A stretch of DNA of 64,000 bases from Ruminococcus sp. (GTDB taxonomy: Bacteria; Bacillota; Clostridia; Oscillospirales; Ruminococcaceae). Location of the stretch: positions 20,857-84,856 of the forward strand of contig JAGCWY010000016.1 in assembly GCA_017961625.1 (NCBI GenBank), in the 5' to 3' direction. A program made the translations under genes and the position numbers. The notes under the pieces were generated by a model. It was not told the DNA's origin and did not search any database. It was given only the letters and a program-made list of their open reading frames with translations. Below, in pieces: positions 18,148-25,981 of this stretch; position 1 is the stretch's first letter; the number at the start of each line of letters is the position of its first letter.

Positions 18148-19734
18148 TTTTGAAATACTGCTGAAAGCATCGTCTACGAGCTTTTTATCAGGTGCTTTTG
18201 TAAATGAACTTACTATAGGTACGATTATAAGAGAGATTATCATTGAAAACGCGCCTGCATTTATCGGAGACAATAGTGAAAGTGGACAATTAAGACCTAC
18301 AACTGCTTCTTTAATACCACTGAATGCTTCGATATTCAGACTGAACAGTATCATATGTACAACGCTTATTCCAACACCAGTGATAAAGCTTGCGCAACAA
18401 GCTGTCTTTGAAACCTTTTTCATGAAAAGACCATAGAGGAAAGGTCCGAGGAATGCGCCTGAAAGAGCTCCCCATGAATATGACATCAGAGTTGAGATAG
18501 AAGCATTTTTGTTGCATGCGATTATAACAGATATGAAAAGAAATACAGCGATAAATATTCGCATGAACATTACCTGATGTTTGTCATCAAAATTTTTTAT
18601 ACGCGGTTTGATAAGATCATTTGTAAGGGTTGAACTTGAAGTAAGAACAAGGGATGAAAGAGTTGAAAGAGAAGCAGAAAGAACAAGCACTACAACAAGT
18701 CCAATAAGAATACTCGGAAGAGCCTGCTGAAGAAGTGCTGGAACCATTGTATCATATACTGGCTTGTTGTTTACTGTCTCTATAAAAGTTTTGTCTGTAT
18801 CGCCGCCAAGCGTGCAGTACAGTCTTACAAATCCGCCCATGAAGTATGAACCGCCTGCTACAACGATAGCGAAGAATGTAGAAATGATCGCACCTTTTTT
18901 TATTGCCTGTTCGTCCTTTATTGCATAGAACTTCTGAACCATTTGAGGAAGTCCCCATGTACCGAGTGATGTTAGGATAACAACACCGAGAAGGTTGATC
19001 GGATCTGGTCCGAAGAGAGAGCCAAGAGTTCCTGCTTCGGTCTTAGTGTCTGAGATACGGTTAAGAGCATCAATAGCTTCGGAAAGACCGTTCTTTTTCT
19101 GTACAGTAAGAGCAACTACTGTTATAATTCCTATGAGCATAATGATACCCTGGAAGAAATCATTGAGAGCTGTTGCTTTGTATCCGCCAAGAGTTACATA
19201 AACTGCGGAAAGAACAGCCATTGCGATGATAATATATGTCGCGCCGTTTTCTCCGAGATCAAATACCATTCCGAAAAGACGTGACAGTCCGTTGTAGACT
19301 GATGCAGTATAGGGGATAAGGAATATAAAAACAATAAGTGCTGCAGCTGTCTTGAGACCTTTTGAACCAAATCTGTGTTCAAAGAATTCAGGCATTGTTT
19401 TGGCGCCAAGATGATTTGTCATCAAACGGGTTCTTTTGCCTATGAGAAAAAACGGGATAAGACTGCCTATGATTGCATTGCCTAATCCTATCCATGAAGC
19501 AGAAGCACCGTACATCCAGCCGAATTGTCCGGCGTAACCAATAAACACGACTGCAGAGAAATATGTAGTGCCGTAGGAAAAAGCTGTAAGCCATGAGCCT
19601 ACGTTTCTGCCTCCCAGCATGAAGTCTTCTGATGACTTAGTACGTCTTGACATATAGATTCCGATACCTACCATAATGATTACATAAATGGCAAGTATAA
19701 CGAATGTTGCGGTTGTAGCGGTTTGGGATTGCAT
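18145..19734 (-). CDS. Sodium:solute symporter (SSS family, PutP-like)
   Basis: A 529-residue membrane protein with about 13 transmembrane segments. The N-terminal EDFMLGGRNVGSWLTAFSYG is the typical start of the SSS family, and the GYKATALNDFFQG segment matches the family signature region. Members import proline, pantothenate, sialic acid or other organic solutes with sodium; the substrate cannot be read here. Ala-Gly-Gln and Ser-Ser-Leu motifs of the sodium site region are present (LSTLSSLVLTSSS). It is transcribed alone from the promoter at 19819-19847. Confidence 0.9.
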   Translation of the reverse strand: MQSQTATTATFVILAIYVIIMVGIGIYMSRRTKSSEDFMLGGRNVGSWLTAFSYGTTYFSAVVFIGYAGQFGWMYGASASWIGLGNAIIGSLIPFFLIGKRTRLMTNHLGAKTMPEFFEHRFGSKGLKTAAALIVFIFLIPYTASVYNGLSRLFGMVFDLGENGATYIIIAMAVLSAVYVTLGGYKATALNDFFQGIIMLIGIITVVALTVQKKNGLSEAIDALNRISDTKTEAGTLGSLFGPDPINLLGVVILTSLGTWGLPQMVQKFYAIKDEQAIKKGAIISTFFAIVVAGGSYFMGGFVRLYCTLGGDTDKTFIETVNNKPVYDTMVPALLQQALPSILIGLVVVLVLSASLSTLSSLVLTSSSTLTNDLIKPRIKNFDDKHQVMFMRIFIAVFLFISVIIACNKNASISTLMSYSWGALSGAFLGPFLYGLFMKKVSKTACCASFITGVGISVVHMILFSLNIEAFSGIKEAVVGLNCPLSLLSPINAGAFSMIISLIIVPIVSSFTKAPDKKLVDDAFSSISK

Positions 19735-19756
19735 TGATATCTCGACCTTTCTGTGA

Positions 19757-19787
19757 CTTTACAGTTTTTTGTTATAAATCTGTAAAG
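19757..19787 (-). promoter_or_regulatory. Hairpin in the symporter leader
   Basis: CTTTACAG and CTGTAAAG form an 8-bp perfect stem with a 15-nt AT-rich loop in the 5' untranslated region of the symporter gene. No T-run follows, so it is not a terminator. It could affect translation or bind a regulator. Confidence 0.4.
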
Positions 19788-19818
19788 CTTTAAATTAATA
19801 AAGTGATTACCGAGATTT

Positions 19819-19847
19819 ATTATACTATATAATAGTAATAAAGTCAA
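19819..19847 (-). promoter_or_regulatory. Promoter of the symporter gene
   Basis: On the minus strand, TTGACT and TATAAT are separated by 17 nt. Confidence 0.8.
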
Positions 19848-19915
19848 TAGTATTTTAAAAAAACACCTCGAAAAACAGGTTTTATTATTTAATATCATTA
19901 TTCAAGTTTTATATA

Positions 19916-19953
19916 AGAGAAAAACGCAGGCTTTCTGTTTGAAAACCTGCGCT
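19916..19953 (-). terminator. Terminator after tRNA-Leu
   Basis: On the minus strand, GCGCAGG and CCTGCG form a stem around a loop of about 15 nt and are followed by TTTTTCTCTT. Confidence 0.8.
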
Positions 19954-19958
19954 TTGAG

Positions 19959-20042
19959 TGCCGCTGACCGGACTTGAACCGGTACGATATTGCTACCGAG
20001 GGATTTTAAGTCCCTTGTGTCTGCCAATTCCACCACAGCGGC
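19959..20042 (-). tRNA. tRNA-Leu (anticodon TAA)
   Basis: The reverse complement begins GCCGCTG and ends CAGCGGC plus discriminator A, forming a perfect acceptor stem. The anticodon loop CTTAAAA gives TAA. A long variable arm, typical of leucine tRNAs, and a GGTTCAAGTCC T-arm are present. CCA is not encoded. Confidence 0.95.
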
Positions 20043-20043
20043 T

Positions 20044-20079
20044 TAAAAAACGGTATATCGTATATTGACGATATACCGC
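20044..20079 (-). terminator. Hairpin with T-run between tRNA-Pro and tRNA-Leu
   Basis: On the minus strand, CGGTATATCGT pairs with ACGATATACCG and is followed at once by TTTTTT. The T-run ends 2 nt before the 5' end of tRNA-Leu, leaving no room for a separate promoter for tRNA-Leu. Confidence 0.8.
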
Positions 20080-20085
20080 CGTTTC

Positions 20086-20162
20086 TGGTCGAGGTGACAG
20101 GATTTGAACCTGCGGCCCCTACGTCCCGAACGTAGTACTCTACCAAACTGAGCCACACCTCG
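20086..20162 (-). tRNA. tRNA-Pro (anticodon CGG)
   Basis: The reverse complement runs from CGAGGTG to CACCTCG, discriminator A and an encoded CCA. The anticodon stem CTACG/CGTAG encloses TTCGGGA, giving CGG. The T-arm reads GCAGGTTCAAATCCTGT. Confidence 0.95.
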
Positions 20163-20173
20163 ACAGCAATAAT

Positions 20174-20202
20174 ATTATACTACAAACGGGAAGTAATGTC
20201 AA
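20174..20202 (-). promoter_or_regulatory. Promoter of the tRNA-Pro/tRNA-Leu unit
   Basis: On the minus strand, TTGACA and TATAAT are exact consensus matches separated by 17 nt, just upstream of tRNA-Pro. Confidence 0.9.
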
Positions 20203-20302
20203 GTGTAAATATTTTTTGTTTAATTATTTTTATTTTTTTACAATTGTTTGTGGCGTTGTAATTAAAAGCCATTTTACTAGAATAGTTCCTTTATTGATTC
20301 GA

Positions 20303-20331
20303 TTGACTTATTAAACTATTTATGTTATAAT
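20303..20331 (+). promoter_or_regulatory. Promoter of the pyrophosphorylase gene
   Basis: TTGACT (20303-20308) and TATAAT (20326-20331) with a 17-nt spacer. Confidence 0.85.
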
Positions 20332-20375
20332 GTATAAAATATAATCGGAATATACCGATTTTTAAGGAGGAGTTT

Positions 20376-21608
20376 ATGATTAATCGTGAAAAAGCAATGA
20401 GTATTATTACGGAATACGGACAGGAACATTTGCTTCAGTATTATGATGAACTGAGCGATGAGGAGAAAAATGAGCTTTTGAAGCAGATAGAGCTCATAGA
20501 TTTTTCCGTACTTGAAAATCTTGATGCTGATAAAAATATTACGGAGGGACGCGGTACCTTTGCACCTCTCGGTGCCGTTACTATTGGTGATATCGAATCA
20601 AACAGCAAGGATTATATCCAAACCGGCGTTGAAGCTATAAAAGCAGGTAAGGCGGCTGCTGTACTTCTAGCTGGCGGACAAGGCACAAGGCTTGGATTTG
20701 ACAAGCCGAAGGGAATGTTCAATATAGGCGTTGACAAGGAACTTTATATATTTGAGTGCCTTATAATTAACCTTATGGAAGTTGTTGAACTTGCAGGTAC
20801 GTGGATTCCTCTCTACATTATGACCAGTGAGAAAAACAATAAGGATACTATGAATTTCTTTGCAGAAAAGAACTATTTTGGTTATGATTCCGATTATATC
20901 CATTTTTTTATACAGGATATGGCTCCTTCCGTTGATTTTAACGGCAAGATATTGATGGAAAGCAGATCAAGAATATCCGTTTCACCTAACGGAAACGGCG
21001 GTTGGTTCTCATCTCTCGTCAGAGCCGGTCTGCTTGATGATATAAAGAAAAAAGGCGTAGAATGGATTAATGTTTTTGCAGTTGATAATGTGCTTCAACG
21101 CATTGCGGATCCCGGATTTTTAGGTGCTGTAATTAAATCAGGATGTCAGTCAGGCAGTAAGGTTGTAAGCAAGGTTGCTCCCGAAGAAAAGGTTGGTGTA
21201 CTCTGCCTTGAAAACGGAAAGCCCTCTATCGTTGAATACTATGAGATGACCGATGAAATGAGGACTCTACTTGACGAAAACGGCGAACTTGCATATAAGT
21301 ACGGTGTTATACTAAATTATCTTTTCAATGTGAACAAGCTTGAAGAAATATGCGATAAGAAGCTTCCAATCCATGTAGTGGACAAGAAAATACCGTTTAT
21401 AAATGAAAACGGAGATTATATCGTTCCGACATCTCCGAACGGACATAAATTTGAGACCCTTGTTCTTGATATGGTACATATGCAGGACAGCTGCCTTGCT
21501 TATGAGGTTGTTCGTGAAAAGGAATTTGCACCTGTCAAAAATGCTACAGGAGTGGATTCCGTTGAAACCGCAAGAGAACTTCTAAAAGCTAACGGCGTAG
21601 AAATATGA
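20376..21608 (+). CDS. UDPGP-family nucleotidyltransferase (UDP-sugar or UDP-HexNAc pyrophosphorylase)
   Basis: A 410-residue enzyme of the eukaryote-like UDPGP family, not the bacterial GalU or GlmU type. The nucleotide-binding motif LAGGQGTRLG lies near residue 97, followed by DKPKGMFNIG. A GNGG segment and a conserved VDNVLQRIADP (UTP/metal region) follow later. The reaction is transfer of UMP from UTP to a hexose-1-phosphate or N-acetylhexosamine-1-phosphate; the loop sequence is closest in style to UAP/AGX proteins. AAGGAGGAG precedes the ATG. It has its own promoter, and a hairpin separates it from the ABC genes. Confidence 0.87.
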   Translation: MINREKAMSIITEYGQEHLLQYYDELSDEEKNELLKQIELIDFSVLENLDADKNITEGRGTFAPLGAVTIGDIESNSKDYIQTGVEAIKAGKAAAVLLAGGQGTRLGFDKPKGMFNIGVDKELYIFECLIINLMEVVELAGTWIPLYIMTSEKNNKDTMNFFAEKNYFGYDSDYIHFFIQDMAPSVDFNGKILMESRSRISVSPNGNGGWFSSLVRAGLLDDIKKKGVEWINVFAVDNVLQRIADPGFLGAVIKSGCQSGSKVVSKVAPEEKVGVLCLENGKPSIVEYYEMTDEMRTLLDENGELAYKYGVILNYLFNVNKLEEICDKKLPIHVVDKKIPFINENGDYIVPTSPNGHKFETLVLDMVHMQDSCLAYEVVREKEFAPVKNATGVDSVETARELLKANGVEI

Positions 21609-21614
21609 TAACAG

Positions 21615-21644
21615 GCGACACTTCCGAACCATCGGAAGTGTCGC
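21615..21644. repeat. Strong hairpin between the pyrophosphorylase and ABC genes
   Basis: GCGACACTTCCGA and TCGGAAGTGTCGC form a perfect 13-bp stem with a 4-nt loop. No T-run follows on either strand, so it is probably an mRNA stabiliser or processing site instead of a classic terminator. Confidence 0.6.
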
Positions 21645-21680
21645 TGTGTATATAAAACATTCGGGTGATGAAACAGATAC

Positions 21681-23414
21681 ATGAAAAATATACTTAAATT
21701 TTTGAAAAATTATAAAAAGGAACTTATTTTGGGTCCATTTTTCAAGCTTCTTGAAGCAATTTTTGAATTGATAGTACCTATTGTTATGGCTAAGATAATT
21801 GACAACGGTATAGGCAACGGAGATTCAAGTTATGTGATAAAAATGAGCGGACTGATAGTTTTGCTCGGGGTATGTGGTCTGTGCTTTGCTCTGACCTGCC
21901 AGTATCTTGCGGCAAAATGTGCCTACGGCTTTGGAACAGAGCTAAGAACTGCGCTTTTCAGGCATATAAATTCTCTGTCTTGTAGCAGTATTGATAAGAT
22001 AGGTACATCATCACTTGTTAACAGACTTACAAACGATACAAATACTGTCCAGAATGGCGTTAATATGTTTATTAGGCTTGCTGTCAGGGCACCTTTTCTT
22101 GTTATCGGAGCTGCTATTATGGCTGTAACGATAGACAGGAAACTTTCAGTAATATTCTTTATCGTAGCTCCTGTAATATCTACTGTTATTTTTCTCATTA
22201 TGAGGAAAACGATTCCTATGTACAAGAAAAATAAACAATATCTTGATCGTGCCTCAACGCTAACACGAGAGGGTCTTGAAGGTGCAAGAGTTATAAGAGC
22301 TTTTTCACGTCAGCAGGAAGAGATTGACAAATTCAAAGAGGCTTCTGACGATATATCATCATGTTCGATTGCTGTCGGCAAAATATCCGCAATACTCAAT
22401 CCTGTGGCTTTTATGGTCATGAACCTTGGTATAGTGGGTGTTATATGGTTCGGTGGCAAAAGGATTGATATAGGCGGTCTTACACAGGGCGAGCTCACCG
22501 CATTTACGAACTATATGACGCAGATACTTCTTGCATTGGTTGTTCTTGCAAATCTTATTGTTATTTTCACAAAAGCGTTTGCATCTGCGAATCGTATTAG
22601 CGAGGTTTTCGCTCTTGCACCTGAGGAAAGAGGTGAAATTTCCAATCTCGGTGAATCAGACGAAAATTTCATAGAATTCAGAAATGTTTCATTTGCTTAT
22701 GAGGACGCCGGTGATTATTCCGTAAAAAATGTAAGTTTTACAGTTAAACGCGGCGAAATGCTTGGAATAATAGGCGGAACAGGCTGTGGAAAAACAACGC
22801 TTGCCAGTCTTATACCATGCTTTTACAGGGCGTCAGAGGGGCGCGTTGCAGTCTCGGGCGTTGATGTCAATAATATCGAGCCAGATTTACTTAGAAAAAG
22901 GATAGGAATTGTTCCGCAGAAGGCAGTGCTGTTTACAGGTACTATTCGTCAAAATATGCAATGGCAAAATGCTGAAGCATCAGATGAGGAAATAATTTCC
23001 GCACTTAAAACAGCGCAAGCATGGGATTTCGTAAGCCAGACGTCTGACGGACTTGACACGATGATATCTCAGGGAGGGAAGAACCTTTCGGGCGGACAGA
23101 AACAGCGTATTACTATTGCTCGAGCTCTTGTCGGAAAACCTGATATAGTTATTCTGGACGATTCCACAAGTGCACTTGACTACAAAACAGATCTTGCTTT
23201 CAGAAAAGCACTGCGAACTGAGCTTCCAAATACTACGATAATTATGATTTCTCAGCGTACTACCTCTCTCAAAGATGCTGATAAAATAATAGTTATGGAT
23301 GACGGTGAAGCAGTTGGCATAGGAAAGCACGATGAGCTTATCGGTAAATGTGAAGTTTACAGTGAAATATACATATCGCAGATGAATCAGAAAGAGGGAA
23401 CGGCAAATGTTTAA
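21681..23414 (+). CDS. ABC exporter half-transporter, subunit 1 (degenerate ATPase site)
   Basis: A 577-residue fused permease-ATPase. Six membrane segments (about 15-300) precede the nucleotide-binding domain, with Walker A GGTGCGKTT, signature LSGGQ and Walker B VILDDSTSALD. The residue after Walker B is Asp instead of the catalytic Glu. That is the usual pattern in one partner of heterodimeric exporters such as TM287/288 and BmrCD. The H-loop region reads SQRTTS, so the switch histidine is also Gln. The second subunit overlaps by 8 nt. The substrate (drug, lipid or peptide) is unknown. Confidence 0.9.
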   Translation: MKNILKFLKNYKKELILGPFFKLLEAIFELIVPIVMAKIIDNGIGNGDSSYVIKMSGLIVLLGVCGLCFALTCQYLAAKCAYGFGTELRTALFRHINSLSCSSIDKIGTSSLVNRLTNDTNTVQNGVNMFIRLAVRAPFLVIGAAIMAVTIDRKLSVIFFIVAPVISTVIFLIMRKTIPMYKKNKQYLDRASTLTREGLEGARVIRAFSRQQEEIDKFKEASDDISSCSIAVGKISAILNPVAFMVMNLGIVGVIWFGGKRIDIGGLTQGELTAFTNYMTQILLALVVLANLIVIFTKAFASANRISEVFALAPEERGEISNLGESDENFIEFRNVSFAYEDAGDYSVKNVSFTVKRGEMLGIIGGTGCGKTTLASLIPCFYRASEGRVAVSGVDVNNIEPDLLRKRIGIVPQKAVLFTGTIRQNMQWQNAEASDEEIISALKTAQAWDFVSQTSDGLDTMISQGGKNLSGGQKQRITIARALVGKPDIVILDDSTSALDYKTDLAFRKALRTELPNTTIIMISQRTTSLKDADKIIVMDDGEAVGIGKHDELIGKCEVYSEIYISQMNQKEGTANV

Positions 23415-25146
23415 AATACTTAAAAGAGTTTTACAGTATGCTCGCCCTTACATTAAATACTGCATAATGGGAGTGGTTTTTGCAGCTGTTGGAGTCTCTC
23501 TTTCATTAGCAGTGCCTGTTTTCATAGGTGAGGCTATAGACCGCTGTACAGGCAAAGGAAAAGTAGATTTTCAAGGCCTATTCAAAATAGTAACAGTACT
23601 AGGCTCAATCATTGCTGCAAGTACACTTTTTCAGTGGATGATGTGCCTCTGTACCAACAAATTAGCTTTTCTTACTATCCGTGACCTTAGAAATGATATT
23701 TTTAACAGGCTTGAAAGGGTTCCGTTGAGATATATCGACAGTCATACAAAGGGTGAGCTTACAAGTCGTGTCATTAATGACACAGAGATAATCTCGGACG
23801 GTCTATTGCAAGGATTCGCACAGCTTTTCAGTGGAATTATCACAATTATTGGTACGTTAATATTTATGATGACGATCAATTTCAAAATAGCAGTTGTTGT
23901 CGTTATTCTAACGCCTCTTTCTTTCGTTGCGGCTTCAAGGATAACAAAGGCTACCCATGATTCGTACATGAAACAGTCCAAACTTCGCGGTGATATGTTT
24001 GGACTTGCTGAGGAACTGGCAGGCAATCAGAAACTAGTAAAGGCTTTTGTCTACGATAAGCGTGCAGAAGAACGTTTTGACGTTGTAAATCAGGCTTACG
24101 GAAAGATTGGTGCGAAAGCAACCTTTTTCAGCTCTATGACAAATCCTACAACAAGATTCGTAAACGGTATAATATATGCCGCTGTCGGAATGCTTGGCGC
24201 TCTCGGTGTTATTGGTGGATTTTCATTTGTGGGCGCTATGACTGTAGGTAAGCTTTCAAGCTTCCTTGCATACTCTAATCAGTATACAAAGCCATTCAAT
24301 GAGATCTCAGGCGTTATTGCTGAATTCCAGAATGCAATTGCTTCAGCGCAGAGAGTGTTTTCAGTACTTGACGTAAAGGAGATAGATGATGATTCTGATA
24401 AGGAAGTACTTACTTCATGCGATGGAAGCATAAAGCTTTCAAACGTATATTTTTCATACGATCCAAAAGTTAAACTAATACAAGATTTCAGCCTAAATGT
24501 AAAGCCAGGACAACGTATAGCAATCGTAGGCCCAACAGGTTGTGGTAAATCAACAATTATAAATCTTCTTCTTCGTTTTTATGATATCAACAGCGGAAGG
24601 ATAGAAATATCAGAAAGGGATATTTTAGATATTACGCGCAGCAGCCTGAGAAGCAACTTTGGTATGGTATTACAGGAAACATGGATATTCACTGGAACTG
24701 TAGCAGAAAACATTGCTTACGGTGCACCGGGGGCTACAAGGGAACAGGTAATTCAGGCTGCAAAAGCTGTATATGCCCACGGCTTTATAAAAAGATTGCC
24801 TAAAGGTTATGATACTGTTATCAGCGAAGACAGTGGACTTTCACATGGACAGAAACAGCTTATATGCATTGCAAGGATAATGCTCATGTCTCCACCTATG
24901 CTTATACTTGATGAAGCTACAAGCTCTATAGACCTCCGAACAGAACAACGTATACAAAAGGCTTTTGCAAAGCTTATGAATGGAAGAACAAGCTTTATTA
25001 TAGCCCACAGACTATCAACGATAAAGAATTCTGATGTTATACTCGTTATGAAGCACGGCAATATTATAGAACAGGGAAGTCATGATCAACTGATGGAAAA
25101 GGGAGGCTTTTACTCCGAACTATATAACAGTCAGTTTGCATCATAG
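23407..25146 (+). CDS. ABC exporter half-transporter, subunit 2
   Basis: A 579-residue permease-ATPase that pairs with the preceding gene. Six membrane segments are followed by Walker A GPTGCGKST and Walker B LILDEATSSID with the catalytic Glu present. The H-loop is intact (IAHRLST). The signature reads LSHGQ, a variant seen in the consensus-ATPase partner of heterodimers. The dimer would thus have one normal and one degenerate ATP site. The start overlaps the end of subunit 1, indicating translational coupling. Confidence 0.92.
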   Translation: MFKILKRVLQYARPYIKYCIMGVVFAAVGVSLSLAVPVFIGEAIDRCTGKGKVDFQGLFKIVTVLGSIIAASTLFQWMMCLCTNKLAFLTIRDLRNDIFNRLERVPLRYIDSHTKGELTSRVINDTEIISDGLLQGFAQLFSGIITIIGTLIFMMTINFKIAVVVVILTPLSFVAASRITKATHDSYMKQSKLRGDMFGLAEELAGNQKLVKAFVYDKRAEERFDVVNQAYGKIGAKATFFSSMTNPTTRFVNGIIYAAVGMLGALGVIGGFSFVGAMTVGKLSSFLAYSNQYTKPFNEISGVIAEFQNAIASAQRVFSVLDVKEIDDDSDKEVLTSCDGSIKLSNVYFSYDPKVKLIQDFSLNVKPGQRIAIVGPTGCGKSTIINLLLRFYDINSGRIEISERDILDITRSSLRSNFGMVLQETWIFTGTVAENIAYGAPGATREQVIQAAKAVYAHGFIKRLPKGYDTVISEDSGLSHGQKQLICIARIMLMSPPMLILDEATSSIDLRTEQRIQKAFAKLMNGRTSFIIAHRLSTIKNSDVILVMKHGNIIEQGSHDQLMEKGGFYSELYNSQFAS

Positions 25147-25164
25147 CTTTTATAGGTGAAAAAT

Positions 25165-25821
25165 ATGAACAAGGATTGGTCAGAGCTTAATAAAAAGATG
25201 CAATTGGAGCTTAAAAAAAGAGAAAATTATAAAAGCGGTATAAATACGTTGTTTGAGTTGAGAAATCAGCTTATGAAAGAAATGTACTCTTTTAAAGCTA
25301 AGCTTTCAAGAGAAGAATTTGATGCGATGCCTTTTATAAACGCAAAAGGCTATCAATGCAAAAATATTGCCTATTCTTTATGGCATATTTTTCGCATTGA
25401 AGATATCGTTGTGCATACTCTAATCAATGATGATGAACAGGTCTTCTTTGCCGGAAAATATAAGGAAAGGATCAATTCGCCAATAATAACCACTGGCAAC
25501 GAGCTTGTAAAAGGACAAATAGAAATCTTTTCGAAGCAACTGGATATAGACGCACTCTATGCATATATTTCAGATGTTAAAGAAAGTACAGAAAAAATAT
25601 TAAACGTACTTCCTTTTGATATGCTGAAATCAAGGATTACTCATGAAAGAGAAGAAAAGCTTAATGCATTGAATGTTGTTAGCGATGATGAAAACGCTTC
25701 ATGGCTGATAGGCTACTGGTGTGAAAAGGATATTAGAGGACTTATACAAATGCCTTTTTCAAGACACTGGATAATGCATACTGAGGCTTGCATGCGCATA
25801 AGAGATAAATTGGTAAAATAA
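25165..25821 (+). CDS. DinB-like four-helix protein
   Basis: A 218-residue cytoplasmic protein, mostly helical. Likely metal-site histidines lie in SLWHIFRIEDIV (about residue 70) and SRHWIMHTEA (about 203), the spacing of the DinB/YfiT-like fold. Database relatives are sometimes labelled phage head-tail adapter, for which nothing here gives support. The ATG at 25165 follows AGGTG at proper spacing; an in-frame GTG at 25156 is part of that site. It follows the ABC genes by 18 nt and precedes a terminator. Confidence 0.7.
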   Translation: MNKDWSELNKKMQLELKKRENYKSGINTLFELRNQLMKEMYSFKAKLSREEFDAMPFINAKGYQCKNIAYSLWHIFRIEDIVVHTLINDDEQVFFAGKYKERINSPIITTGNELVKGQIEIFSKQLDIDALYAYISDVKESTEKILNVLPFDMLKSRITHEREEKLNALNVVSDDENASWLIGYWCEKDIRGLIQMPFSRHWIMHTEACMRIRDKLVK

Positions 25822-25829
25822 TTTTAACT

Positions 25830-25873
25830 ATAACTGAAAGTAGCGATTGTTACGTGCTTTCAGTTATATTTTT
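25830..25873 (+). terminator. Terminator after the DinB-like gene
   Basis: ATAACTGAAAG (25830-25840) pairs with CTTTCAGTTAT (25857-25867), followed by a T-rich tail. Confidence 0.8.
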
Positions 25874-25914
25874 ACATAATAAATATTTTAGGAGAAAAAT
25901 ACTTTGTTTAATTC

Positions 25915-25943
25915 TTGACAAACTGACAGAAATGTTGTAGAAT
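25915..25943 (+). promoter_or_regulatory. Promoter of the aconitase-icd-rex unit
   Basis: TTGACA (25915-25920) with TAGAAT (25938-25943) at 17-nt spacing. A TATAAT at 25944-25949 overlaps the region but would need a 23-nt spacer. Confidence 0.7.
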
Positions 25944-25981
25944 TATAATGTATTTTTAAAATTTGAAAGGAATGATCTTCA

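Noticed and set aside
25165..25821. Phage head-tail adapter annotation
   Set aside because: No phage genes are nearby and the histidine pattern fits a DinB-like fold.
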